Below are positions 1 through 12,400 of a stretch of DNA of 64,000 nucleotides, piece by piece. The stretch is from positions 38,543 through 102,542 of the forward strand of contig WELA01012344.1 in the NCBI GenBank assembly GCA_009602735.1, read 5' to 3'. The notes beneath the pieces were generated by a model. The model was not told the origin of the DNA, searched no databases, and saw only the letters and a program-made list of their open reading frames with translations. The position numbers were made by a program, and so were the translations under genes. Source of the stretch: Mesotaenium endlicherianum (Eukaryota; Streptophyta; Zygnematophyceae; Zygnematales; Mesotaeniaceae). Each line of letters opens with the position of its first letter. The stretch's first letter is position 1.

Positions 1-358
1 CCCCCCCCCACCAGCTTCTTTGCGTGCCTGCGGCGCCAGCCTGAAGCGTGACACCTGTGCTTTGCGTATGACAAGCAAGGGCTTGTGACAAGCAAGGGCA
101 AGCGCTTGTGCAGTGTGATAGATCTCCTCTGTGCCTGCCAGGTGGCGGTCCACTAGGGTGCTAGCAGGGGCCAATGAGCACACCCGTCGGGACACCAAGA
201 GGAACCCTTGAGTGGCAGTTTTGATGTGAGAGCCGTTGTGGGGTTTGCTTGAGAGGAGGCCGCTCAAGCAGTCGCACGCCCTGGTGCACGCACTCGTGCA
301 CGCGCGCATATGCTCTCGCCTCATACATCATGCGTTGCTGCTGCGCCGCCGCCTGCAG
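1..358 (+). other. intron sequence of the PDR transporter
   Basis: This lies upstream of the acceptor (gcctgcag) that opens the first visible transporter exon. No reading frame here matches NBD1, so it is read as the 3' part of an intron. The window opens in a C homopolymer. Confidence 0.6.
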
Positions 359-2995
359 GACGCAACGACGCTGATAGCGCTGCTGCAGCCGGCGCCAGAG
401 ACGTACGACCTGTTTGACGACATCATGCTGCTGGCGGAGGGTCACATTGTGTACCACGGGCCGCACGACCAGGTGCTGCCCTTCTTCGAGGCCCAGGGCT
501 TCCGTTGCCCGCCGCGCAAGGGCGCTGCCGACTTCCTGCAGGAGGTGCGCTCCCCGCCTCCGCCCCCCTCCCTCCTCTCTCCCTCCCCCCCTCCCTCTCT
601 CTCCCTGTCCCTCTCTCGCTGTGAGTGCATGCGTGCGTATGTATGTGGGGTTGCTCGGGATGATATGGATATGATGATACTATTGACGATGATATCAAGG
701 TGGTGGTGATGGGGAAGGGGTGCCATAGCAATGCGATGGTACAGTGACATGGAAACGATGATCGTGATTTGACTGTCTCGGCGATGGTGGCGATGGTGTC
801 ACGGCGGTGACGCGTGCAGGTGACGTCGTTGAAGGACCAGGGCCAGTACTGGCACCGTCCGGAGGTGTACAAGTACGTTCCCGTGGCCTCCTTTGCCGAA
901 GCCTTTCAGACCACGCAGCACGGCCAGGCCATCGCGGCGGAGCTCAAGGTGAGAGGCGCCAGCAGCCGCAGGCCCGCTCCCTCCCTCCCTCCCTCCCTCC
1001 CTCTCTCCCTCACTCACTGGCTGCTCTGGAGGGAGCTGCTCCTCTGCCGATGGTGTACTGCTGCTACTGCGGGCTGCCCCCCTCCTCCCTCCTTCCGCCT
1101 CTTTCCTCATCCTCTGTGGTGTTTGTCAGGGCTCCCTCTCCAGGAGCATGTGCGTGTGCCTGGGCATGTGTGCGTGTGCGAGCGTGTGTCTGTCTGCTTG
1201 AAGGGTGTCTTGCATGCGCTGCTGCACTGGCTGACGCGGGAAAGAGTGCGGTGCACCCATGTGCTTGCTGTGGGAGCGGGGGGGGTTTGGGGGGGGGGGA
1301 GCGCAGACGCCGTTTGAGAAGGAGAAGTCGCACCCAGAGGCACTGGTGAAGGAGCAGTACGGGCTGTCTGGCGGCGCGCTGCTCAAGGCCGTCACGGAGC
1401 GGGAGTTTCTGCTCATGAAGCGCAATGGCGTGCTGTATGCCGCCCAGACCATCCAGGTCAGTGGCTGAGCAGCGGTGCCCGTGCGTCTGCCTCTCTGTGC
1501 CGTGTGCCATGTGTGTGTGTGTGTGTGTGAGGGCCGTGATCAAAACAACCTCGGCAGCTCTCTTCTGCCAGGCAGTCCCTTGCGTGCGTGGAACGTATGT
1601 TTGCAGCGGGCATGCACACTGACGCACACACACGCACACAACACGTATTTGCGGGGCTCATGTCATGGCATAACTTAGTGGACACGCACCACCGGGGAGG
1701 AATGTGCTGCCCGTGCAGGCGCCTCCCGTGCTTGCCGTCCATTTCTGCTGGCGAAGCCTCTGACCGCGAGGCGCCTTCTTCTTCTTCTAGCACCGCCACG
1801 TCCTCTTCTTCTCTTCTTCCTGTATTTTCCTTCTTGTCGTGTGGTGCATCGCCACTGACGTCTGCGTTGGCTGCTGGCTGCGTGGGGGGCGGGCCTGCAG
1901 ACGCTGCTGGTGGCGCTGGTGACGATGACGCTCTTCTTCCGCACCACGCTGCACCAGACCATCCAGGGCGGCAACTACTACCTGGGCGTGCTCTTCTTCG
2001 GCCTCATCATGATGCTCTTCAACGGCTTCGCGGAGATGACGCTGCTCGTCATGCGCCTGCCCATCTTCTACAAGCAGCGCGACATGCTCCTGTTCCCGTC
2101 GTGGGCGTGGATCATCCCCATGTGGGCCATGTCCATCCCGTTCTCTGCGTGGGCGTCGCTCCTCTGGGGCTGTGTCACCTATTACGTCGTCGGCTTCGCG
2201 CCCGCGCCCGGCCGGTATGCGCTCCTCCCGCTCCTCCCCCTCCTCCTGGTTGAGCATCCCCGCCGAAAGTGGGTGCTTCTTTTTCTCCATCTGTCGTCTG
2301 TGGCTGCACCATACATCCCATCCTCCTCCCACCTGCGCACCCACTCGCGCGGCATTTGGGCGGCCCCGCGGGCGGGCGGGCAGGCAGGCAGGCAGGCAGG
2401 CAGACAGGCCCGGCGCCCACATGCAACTGCCAGCTTGAAAGAGTCGTGTGGCTTGGAATGGCTTGGGGGGGCCGGGGGGGGGGGGGTGCAGGTTCTTTCG
2501 GCACCTGCTGATCCTGTTCCTGATCCACCAGATGTCCATCGCGCTGTTCCGCGTGATTGGCGCGCTGTCGCGCAACATGGTGGTGGCCAACACGTTCGGC
2601 TCCATGGCCGTCATCGTGCTCTTTTGCCTCGGCGGCTTCATCATCGCCAAGAGTGCGTGTGCCCCTCCCCGCCTGTCGCTTGCAGGATGTGCTCCGCTGC
2701 CGCCACGTGCTCGCTGCAAACATGCTCCCTTCTCCTCCTCCTCCTCCTAATGCTCCTCCTCTTGGTCATCCTCCTTCTCCTCGTTTTGCCCCTCCTAGTA
2801 CACTCTTCCTCTGCGGCCCAATGGCTGGTCTTGTGGTGCTTCGTCACTTGTGATGGTTGCTCCCGCTCCCGCTCCCGCTCCCGCTCCTAATGCAGTGCGT
2901 GCGTAGTGGCAGCACCCAGTCCTCCCCCCTCCTCGTGCTCAACATGCTGACGTTGTTGTGCGTTCGGCTGGCTGTCTGTGTGCGTGCGCGCGCGT

Positions 2996-3026
<31 letters not shown>

Positions 3027-5898
3027 GGTCTGAAGGGGTGAGATGGANGGGGGGGGGGGGGTGACTGAGCAGACGACATCCACCCGTACTGGATCTGGGG
3101 CTTCTGGATATCGCCCATCGCGTACGCCATGAACTGCCTCACCACCACCGAGTTTCTGGCCGAGCGCTGGCAAGTGGTACGCACTTGGAGTTGTGCTTAC
3201 TTGCTCCTCTGCACCCCATTTCCGCCCATGTCCCCCCTCCTGATGCCCATGCACATGCACACGTACACGCACACACACACGCACACGCGCACGCACTTGT
3301 AGGACGGAATATAGTTTGGCGAGATGTGCTGGTGCAGGTCCCGCGTCCCGATTGGCGGTTGCCGCCTGCGTGTCTGTCCTTGCGCTGCTGACAGACTGGG
3401 AGGGGCCGGTGCCTGTGGGGCGGGGACTGTGGGTGTGTGCGCGTGGCAAAACCGGCGAGCGCAGCCGGCAGGCGACGCGTACCCGGGGCAGACGATAGGG
3501 CAGGTGATTCTGAGCAACCGGGGGCTGTTCCAGGACGACTACATGTACTGGGTGGGCATCGCCGCCATGGTGGGCTTCACCGTGCTCTTCAACCTGTGCG
3601 CGCTCGTGGCCCTCATGTACCTCAAGCGTAAGGGCCCCCTCCTTTCATCTCCTCTGCCGGCCTCCTGACGCCAATCCTTAACGAATGTTCTAAGATGTGC
3701 CCCACACTGGCCCTGATGCTGACAGTAAGCCCCTAGAGCTGTGTTCTGAAGGCACTCCTCCTTCCTGCTTTCTGTTCAGTCTCTCTCATTGTCTTTGGTG
3801 GGCTCTTGTCGAGGCTCCTCTCTTGCAGGCCTGCTTCAGTGCCCCCTCCCGCCACAACTCAAAGGGTGGGTCAATGACAGGAAAAGACCGCCCACAGGGG
3901 CTTGAGGGCGAGCTTGGCTGCTGTCGTGGCCGCTGCTCGCCAGGTGACAGCGGCAGCTGGTGCAGAGGGAGCAGCAGCTGCAGCCGCAGCAGCAGCAACA
4001 GTAGGAGTGCGAGAGGGGAATGAGGCGCCGGTGCCAAGCTCACTCTGCTCCTCCTTTTCCTCCTCCTACCCCTCGTGTGGCTTTGCGCAGCATTTGGAAA
4101 GCCCCAACCGGTAGTGTCGGAGGACATGCTGGAGGAGAAAAAGGCGGCACGCACGGGCGAGAGCGCCGCTGGCCGCGTCGGCTCCAGAGACGCCTCCGCT
4201 GCCGCTTCTGGCCGCGGCGCCCTCGACCGTTTCCGCGCCCAGGCTGCCCTTGGTACGTGTGTGTCTGTGCTCTTTGCGCGCGGCTCATCCTCTAGCGTCT
4301 GCTGCTGCTCATATCTCGTTAGCTAGGGGCCTGCATGCATCCACATTGAGTATTGCACGAGCTCCCATCAGTCGCTGCGCCCACTCCCTTCTGGAGTTCG
4401 GACTGCTCAGTGACCTCAGCAGCTGTTGCGCGGGCTTGCGCGCCCAGGTTCAGAAATTGTAGAAATTAAGAGCACTAGGGAGGAGTTCAACTTCTGCCTT
4501 TGGTTGGGGGACGAAGCAGGCACTTGTTCTGGATCGGCAGTGGTGGCGGGCCTCCTGCGTCTATTTTCCTGTGTGTGTGTTTGTCCTGGGCTCCTGACAC
4601 CTGGCATGTGTTTGCGCTGGCTCCTTCTCCCGCCCCTCTGCCGCCCGCCGCAGCGAGCACGTCGCGGCTGTCGCAGGTGTCGGGCCTGTCAGAGTCGCAG
4701 CTCTCGCAGCCCAACAGCGGGGTGGGCCAGCTGCAGCCACCGTCGCAGCGCGTGTCGCTCTCACAGAACAGCGCCCTCTCAGGGGGGGCCCCAGGGCAGG
4801 CCCCCAACGGCGTGGGACTGGCCTCCAACAGCGCCCTGACGTCGGCGGCGCTGGCTGAGCTGGGCCAGGGCTCCATGAAGGGCATGGTGCTGCCGTTTGA
4901 GCCGCTCACGCTGTCCTTCCACCACGTGAACTACTTCGTGGACATGCCGGCGGAGATGAAGGCTGAGGGGGCCTCCGAGACGCGGCTGCAGCTGCTGCGC
5001 GACGTGTCGGGCGCGTTCCGCCCGGGCGTGCTGACGGCGCTGGTGGGCGTGTCGGGCGCGGGCAAGACGACGCTGATGGACGTGCTGGCGGGGCGCAAGA
5101 CAGGCGGCTACATCGAGGGCGACATCCGCGTGTCGGGGTACCCCAAGGTGCAGGAGACGTTTGCGCGCATCATGGGCTACTGCGAGCAGAATGACGTGCA
5201 CTCGCCGCAGCCCACGGTGCACGAGTCGCTGCTCTACTCCGCGTGGCTGCGCCTGCCCAGCGACGTCGACCCCGAGACCCGTACGGTGAGTGCGTGCGTG
5301 CGTGTGAGCGTGCGTACGTGCATGAAAGCTCACGTATCTGTGCGCTGCCCTCTGTGTGCCGCCTCCTTCAGAGCACGCCATGGTCCCAGGCACATCTCTG
5401 AACCTCACGTATGTTTATGTGGTGAGTAATGGCGTCGGGCTAGGTGTGGCGCGCAGGAATGCAAACCTGTGGATGCGGCCATAAGTTGTTCCTGGTGATG
5501 AGATGCTGTTGCCTTGCCAGTTGTCTCACCGTCATTGTGTGGGGTATCATCCATCTCCAGGCAGGGCACTTCAGCAATTCATATTCCAGAGGTGTTGGAT
5601 GAGGGACAGGCCTTTGTGGAGGAGGTCATGGACCTGGTGGAGTTGTCCCCGCTACGTGGCGCGCTGGTGGGGCTGCCGGGCGTAAACGGGCTGTCCACGG
5701 AGCAGCGCAAGCGGCTGACCATCGCGGTGGAGCTGGTGGCCAACCCCTCCATAATCTTCATGGACGAGCCCACGTCGGGGCTGGACGCGCGCGCGGCTGC
5801 CATTGTGATGCGTGCTGTCCGCAACACCGTCAACACGGGCCGCACCGTCGTGTGCACCATCCATCAGCCCTCCATCGACATCTTCGAGACGTTTGACG

Positions 5899-5935
<37 letters not shown>

Positions 5936-8464
5936 CACACGCGTCTGTCTGCGTGGATGCGTGTGTGCCCGTGTGTCTATATGGTTGAGTGGGTTCATGT
6001 GACGCATGTGTCTCTTTGTGTGTGTGCCAACTTCCACGTGCTTGCATGCCATGCATGCTCCGCTGTTGGCTGGCAGAGGGTGGGCCTGTTTTTGTTGAGT
6101 TGCTGTCAAAAAGCGAGGACTTGTTCGCTCACGTGTGTCTGTGTGCGTGTGCGGGCGTGGGTGAGCAGCTCCTCCTGATGAAGCGCGGGGGGCAACTCAT
6201 CTACATGGGGCCCCTGGGCAAGAACTCGCAGATCATGGTCGATTACTTCTCGGTGAGTGTCATTTTCGATCAACGTTGCCTCCTGCTCTGAGCAGCCCCC
6301 TCGCGAGCTCAGCGCAGCGTTCTGATAGCCCGCTCCCTGTGTGGATCCTCTGATGTTCCTAGGGCCTACGAATGTGACCATGTCAGGGGGGCATCGCCTG
6401 GACTGCAGGTGAGGACTCCAGGCGGCAGGCTGCTTACTCAAGCTGACAGAGTGGACGCCTGTCTTGCTGCAGGCCATTCCGGGCGTGCCGGCCATCCACG
6501 AGGGCCAGAATCCCGCCACCTGGATGCTGGAGATCTCCAGCCCGGCTGCCACAGACAAGCTTGGGGTGGACTTTGCCGAGATCTTCTCGAAGTCTGAGCA
6601 GGCGAGGTGTGTGTGCATCTACTTTCGCTCGGGGCCCCACCACTCAACAATGCATGCTCCCCCCGCCTCTTGCCCTCTCTCTCTCTCTCTCTATGTGCAT
6701 CTCATGACTCTCCGGGAGCCAGAGCTCTGAGCTGCATTGCTTGGCAACACCGTGCTGGCAGATGCCTTTGAAGGAGAGATTCTTTCAGCTTTTCCGCCTC
6801 TCGTGTGGGGATTTAAGATTCCATGTGTGTGCGCGTGTACGCCTCTTCTCTGCGCCCCTCCTGCGCACGTGAAGGCAGGCACGAACCAGCACGGCATTGA
6901 GCTTGTGCTTGTGCTGCCCCCCCGTGGTGGTGTGGTGGTACTGCAGGGAGAACGAGCAGCTGATAGAGGCGCTGAAGACGCCGCCGGAGGGCCACCAGGA
7001 CCTGGCCTTTCCCACGCGCTTCTCCACCAGCCTGTGGGTGCAGCTGGTGGCGTGCGTGTGGAAGCGCAAGAACATGTACTGGCGCGCGCCCGAGTACAAC
7101 GTGGTGCGCTACTTCTACACGCTGTGCATCGCGCTGCTCGTCGGCTCCGTCTTCTTCAACCTTGGCAGCAAGCGCGACACGCAGCAGAACGTGCTCAACG
7201 TGATGGGCGCCCTCTACACGTGCGCGCTCTTCCTCGGCTGGTCCAACGGCGCCTCCGTGCAGCCCATCGTCTCCATCGAGCGCACCGTGTTCTACCGCGA
7301 GCGCGCGGCGGGCATGTACCACGCGGTGCCCTACGCGCTTGCGCAGGGCCTCATCGAGATCCCCTACGTGTTCATCCAGACGGTGCTCTACTGCGTCATT
7401 GTGTACGCAATGATCTGCTTCGAGTGGACGGGCGCCAAGTTCATGTGGTTCTTCCTGTTTGTGTTCATGACGCTCTGGTACTTTGTGTACTACGGCATGA
7501 TGGCCATCGCGCTCACGCCCAACGAGCAGCTCTCCATGGTGCTGTCCGCCTTCTTCTTCTCGCTGTGGAACATCTTCTCCGGCTTCCTTTTGCCCCGCCC
7601 CGTGAGTCCTCGCCCCCCCCTCCCTCCCTCCCTCCCTCCCTCATTGACCTGCAACTCGGTGGAGCTTGTCGTCCCACTCACGCGCTCACAGGCAGCACAC
7701 AGGGGGAGCAGCACATCTGTGCCTTGCTTGCCAGCGCCGGTGCACACTTCTGTGCAGGCTGCAGATTGTGTGTGCGCAGTAGTTAATGACGAGTGCCTTT
7801 TTCTAATGAGATGTACGTGTGTATGTGTGCGTGTGTGTGCGTCCGCTCGCTGGGGGGACTTACGTGGTGCAGGCAATGCCCAAGTGGTGGCAGTGGTACT
7901 ACTGGTGCAATCCCGTGTCGTGGTCCCTCTACGGCCTCATCGCGTCTCAGGTATGCACCGAATGTCAAGAGACTGCCATGTCAGCATCGTCTCAGATTAA
8001 GAATGTGAGGGCGCATCTTTGTCCCCTGTGGTGCCCCCTTGCGTGTGTCAGGGCCAGTTGCAAGTCTGAGGAAGCGGGGGCTGAGCCAAGAGTCACCGGT
8101 TTGGAGGCATGCGGCATCATCTTTTGGTGGTGGTGGTTCTGCAAAGAGTGGCTGTTGGCATGCTTGTTGGTGGTCGTACCACCTATGATTGTTTCGTGTC
8201 AGGGGTTGCACTGTGTGGCGTGTGTTGTGACTGAAAGGCCCTTCCTGGGTTGCGGTGTTGGCGGGGCAGCTTGGCGACGTGAACACCATCATCGATGTGC
8301 CGGGAGAGACCAAAGTGCAGACGGTGAAGGAGTTCATCAAGAATTATTTGGGGTTCGAGCACGGCATGCTTGGAGTCGTCGTGGCTGCGCAGTTTGCGTT
8401 CACCATCATGTTCTTCCTCGTCTTCGCATATGCTCTGCAGAAACTCAACTTTCAGAAGCGTTAA
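359..8464 (+). CDS. PDR-type (full-size ABCG) ABC transporter, 5' part outside the window
   Basis: Full-size pleiotropic-drug-resistance ABC exporter, ordered NBD-TMD-NBD-TMD, normally in the plasma membrane. Exons with GT-AG borders: 359-544, 820-948, 1307-1456, 1901-2214, 2492-2652, 3073-3176, 3465-3627, 4091-4252, 4654-5285, 5592-5900, 6169-6252, 6473-6606, 6947-7601, 7873-7950, 8270-8464. They total 3456 nt, exactly 1152 codons with TAA, and join in phase. Exon 1 carries the PDR signature [14 protein letters not shown] just after NBD1. Exons 4-7 encode TMD1. Exon 9 carries the NBD2 Walker A (GVSGAGKTT); exon 10 the signature [10 protein letters not shown] and Walker B IIFMDEP. Exons 13-15 encode TMD2, ending NFQKR. 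PDR proteins are about 1400-1450 residues, so roughly 300, including the NBD1 Walker A, lie upstream. The 3465 acceptor has a near alternative. NBD2 is closest to plant PDRs. Substrate unknown. Confidence 0.93.
5901..5929 (+). repeat. (GT)n microsatellite starting at a splice donor
   Basis: The GT run begins at the donor of the intron after exon 10 of the transporter, directly behind the codons TTTGACGAG. The exact donor could slip within the run without changing the protein only if the GAG|GT junction is used. Confidence 0.85.
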
Positions 8465-9473
8465 GTGGGCCGACAGTCCTACGTGGCATGCCGGTCTTGC
8501 AGCAGCTCGGCTCTTGCCGTGAGCTCAAATTGTTCAATACGTAGTTTAGAAGCTCGAGTACATATGCAGCAAACAGGGATATCTCCTCTGCTGGTGCAGA
8601 CGTTTACTCGGTTTTTACGTGCATCAATTGCAGCCAGATTATGCTACTGTGTCCGAGTATACGCGTATAAGTGTCCAGAGAGCTGCTGCTAGCAATTGAT
8701 GGTAGCTATGAGGTATACCATAGCAAGTACATCTGGCATTGAGTTGGGGGCTCCGTACATTCGTGTCTGTCGTATTTGACTTCCTTGGCCGTTGTAATAT
8801 TATAATGTCCTTTTCTCCCTATTAAAGCAGGCAATTGTGGTTTATACTTGCATATGGGAGTTTGCCAGAGCCTACTAGTGTTGTGTCATGTATCATGAGT
8901 TGCACATACAGAGGTATACACGGGCATGCGTATATACTGTGTAGGTTGATTGTAAATTGGAGATGTTCCTGATGCGCATGTCCTTTTTTCCTAAAGCAGA
9001 GAAAAGTACATTTTGAGCCGGGACCTGTAAACAATAGACTCTCTCTTTGGGGCCCCACAGACAATGCGTAGAATGTCCGCCAGGGCTTTTTTAGTCAAAA
9101 GAAACGGAGAACATAGCTCATGCTGCGGATTCTGCTGAATCTGGATGCTACCCTTGCTATCCAATCTTTGTCCATCTCAAAAAGGAATTGCTGTTCACTT
9201 AGTTTGTGCTTGCGCCCCTTCCAAGCAGGTGAGCTGTTGTAAGCAGCTCGATCAGGCTACGAAGCACTGGTAGTAACACGTTTCATCCCATGACTTGGGA
9301 CAGGACAAGCAAAGATGTTTGATGGCTAGCATGAGCACAGCTGCCGCACCCAAATCTCCAATAAGAAGCACCACTTAGTATTATCGTGCAGAGTCGTAAG
9401 GGGAGCTACACAGAGCTAGGCAAGCAAGAGAAGCCGGGGCTGGCCTGTCTACCCTACGGGCCAGCTGGGGGGA
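8465..9473. other. convergent intergenic region
   Basis: Tail-to-tail interval between the stop of the PDR transporter (+) and the stop of the TMEM8-like gene (-). It is AT-richer than the flanking exons. TGTAA, the green-algal polyadenylation motif, occurs at 8793, about 330 nt past the transporter stop, but one pentamer proves little. No further gene seen. Confidence 0.6.
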
Positions 9474-12400
9474 CTACCGGGGCAACAGCGCTTGGTTTTC
9501 TGCGGCATCTCGGCTGCCGCTATCGCCAGCACCACGTGTCGCCGGCCGCTCGTCCAATAACTCAACCGTGTACGCAGGGTCATGATGGTAGCCCGAGTGA
9601 TCGTCACGGCTGAACCCAGGAGGAGCAGGAGGAGCTCTGGAGGAGGGGGTGGGAGTGAGATGCACGCCCTCAATGCCGGCCGTTGAGTCCGGGCTCTCGG
9701 GCAGAACGTCGTGCTCGTCCTCCTCCTCCTCTGCCTCATCGATGCTATGCGCCGCCGCTTGCACGACGTCGGTGGCGCACAAGAACAGCAGGGCCGAGGT
9801 GTAGATGCTCAGGTGCCAAAGGCTGCCCTTTCTCACACATGCCAGCGCTTGCACACACACACACACACACGCACGCGCGCGCGCGCACACACACACGCAC
9901 AGACACACACACACACACATGCACACAGACAAACACACATATGAGTGCAGGGTTGTGGTAAACTGGTACCTTGGATGTGGCATAAAAAGGCTTCTGACAG
10001 GCCTCAAGAAAATCACATCTTCATGCACGGCCGCTGAAATCAGCTCGCACTATTGGCTCCTCTAGGCCTTGGGCTGTCCCGTATCCTCCCAGCCCCAATG
10101 CAAGCCTGCAGCTGCTGCTCGAAGCAGATGAACTCGGTAAGAGCCCGGGTGTTAGCAGAGCATACTCTAGATTGAAGTAGATAGCGATTGACGTTCATCG
10201 TCCGCTGCACAGGGATTTATACAAGAGTCGACACAATGTCGACAAGCTAGCAAGCACCACTTTGCAGAGCACATCCTCTTGCAGTGCCCCACTCTCTGTC
10301 TCCAGTGCAACGGCTCAGAATTCAAGCATCGCAGTGATAGCAAGCAAGTCCCCCCCGCACGAAGCTCAGGCATCACAGGGGCAAGAGCGTGCTTGGTGAG
10401 CAAGAGCCCGTACCCCAAGAACCGGAGGTGTCTCAAACAATCGGGTGCCCACACATTAAAACATCACCCACTCCAGGCAGCCCCATCCCTACACCCCAGG
10501 TATAACCCCCGCCTTGATCACAAGGTAGTGGTGCCCGAGGCCCCCCCCCCCCTTTGGTGGGCAGGCCAACCGGGGAGCGCACTGGCACCATGCCGAGGAG
10601 AGATGCTCAGCTTGCGCTTTCTCAAGAGCAGCTGCTTGAAATATTATGCGCTGAGGAAGAGCGAGAGACTGCCCACACTCTTTCCCAATGGGCCAAGGCT
10701 CAGAGAGGGGTGAGAGGTAGGGGGCGAGATGAAGAAGAGATGAAGGCAGAGAGGGTGGGGACCTGTGCCACGCCCAGTAGGTGGCCGCGGTCTCGTACAG
10801 CCAGTTGAGCTTTGCCGCCAGCAGGGCGACAGCGCCGGCCACTAGGTACGGCCACTTGTAGCGCCGCAGAAGGCTCCACACGGCAGAGCCCGCGCGCGAT
10901 GCTCGAGTCGCCGCCCACCTGCTCGTGCGGTTGCCAGCCAGCCAGCCAGCCAGCCAGTTTGCAGGTCAGAGGCGTCCGCGTTTTTATTCCATTCTGTGCA
11001 ATGGGAAGTCGGCAACCCTCGCGTGGGCTGGCTGAGCCAGCAAAGTCACACGGACAAACAAATTAGAATTCACGACCGGAGCTAGCGGGGTTTCGGGATC
11101 TGGAGAAGACCGGAAAATCAGTTGCAAATGGGTGGATGCTATGTGGCTTGCTGCTGTTGCTGCTGCCAGTGCTGCCGCTGCCACGTCAGCTGCAAGCATG
11201 AAAACTTAGCAGCCAGACAGCTGGCAAGACATGAAGCAATCTCTCATCGTTCGACCTCTACAGGGCCCGGCCTGCGCCTGCTTCACAGAGTGACACGCAT
11301 GGCGCCTCTCTGGAAGTTTTTCCATGAAGGTGATGGAGGCTGGCAGCTCTTTGGGGGGCTTGGCGCCCGTCTGTTCACAGCTCTCCCTTTCTCTGGGCCA
11401 GACAAGAAATCGGAGAACTGCCTCCTTGATGAACAAGCCCTCGCCAATTCCAAGCCTTGGGGGGCAAGCGTTACTGGCGACAAGCAACCAGGGACTAGTT
11501 CACCTCCACACTTATGCCAGAGGGCTTCTCGGTGCTGTTTGCTCAAATGCACACTTCTACAGAGAAGTAGACTGACAGTCATTGGTGCCCCAGCCAGCGG
11601 TCCCAGCTTGGACTTTCTGGCAAGCCTTGCAGAGGGGGAGGAGAGAGGGAGAGGGACGGGGAGAAAGGCATTGAGAGAGCACACCCGAGCAGGTAACGAT
11701 ACGAAGGGTGATGATGGTGCGCTGGTGGACGGCGGTGGTGGGTGGCGCTGACGAGGCGCTGCCGCCCGATGTCCAGGCTCCAGCCAAACAAGAGGCCTGT
11801 GCCGCCCATCAGCGCCACCACCACGATGTTCATCCCGCTGCCGCCCACCCCACCTCACCAGGCAGGCCGACATGAGTGCGCAGGTTTACAGGACGACCTG
11901 CCACATCACAGCTCCCCTAGAGCACTGCTACCGGAGGGTGGACGTCCCTGAGTTAGGGAGTTAAGGAAAGAATGGCAGGAATTTATGTCGCTAACGTGAG
12001 TGCCGTGATGGGATAGGAAGAGCCTTGTGGCAGGAGGATTGCAGGAAATGCGCCATTGTGGGAGGTAGAATATGCGTCTCACCCCCCCAACACACACACA
12101 CACACACAACTCTCCCCTTGTCCCTCCCCCAGGACAACAATTGACTGTTACATTCAAGTAGAGCCAAAGAAGCAGCGCACCCATAATGCGACAGAGGCCA
12201 CGTGAGGAAGAGGGAGGCTCTAGCGTGCAAGCCCCCCCCCGCACCTCTATCAGAGGGAGCCGCGTTACAGCTCCCGGGCATGCATGATGTCACCACCGAC
12301 TCCCACACACGCCTGCCCAGCCGCCCACCTGGTGGCCTTGTCGCAGGCGATGACGGAGGCCACGATCATGAAGACGACAAACATCGTCATCTTGGGCGCG

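Noticed and set aside
2448-2723. Arg/Pro/Gly-rich frames antisense to transporter introns and exons
   Set aside because: They are shadows of GC-rich coding sequence and (CAGG)n or (TCCC)n tracts, without motifs.
8793-8797. TGTAA as a polyadenylation signal of the transporter
   Set aside because: The motif is used in chlorophytes, but one pentamer in AT-rich DNA is expected by chance and the lineage here is unsettled.
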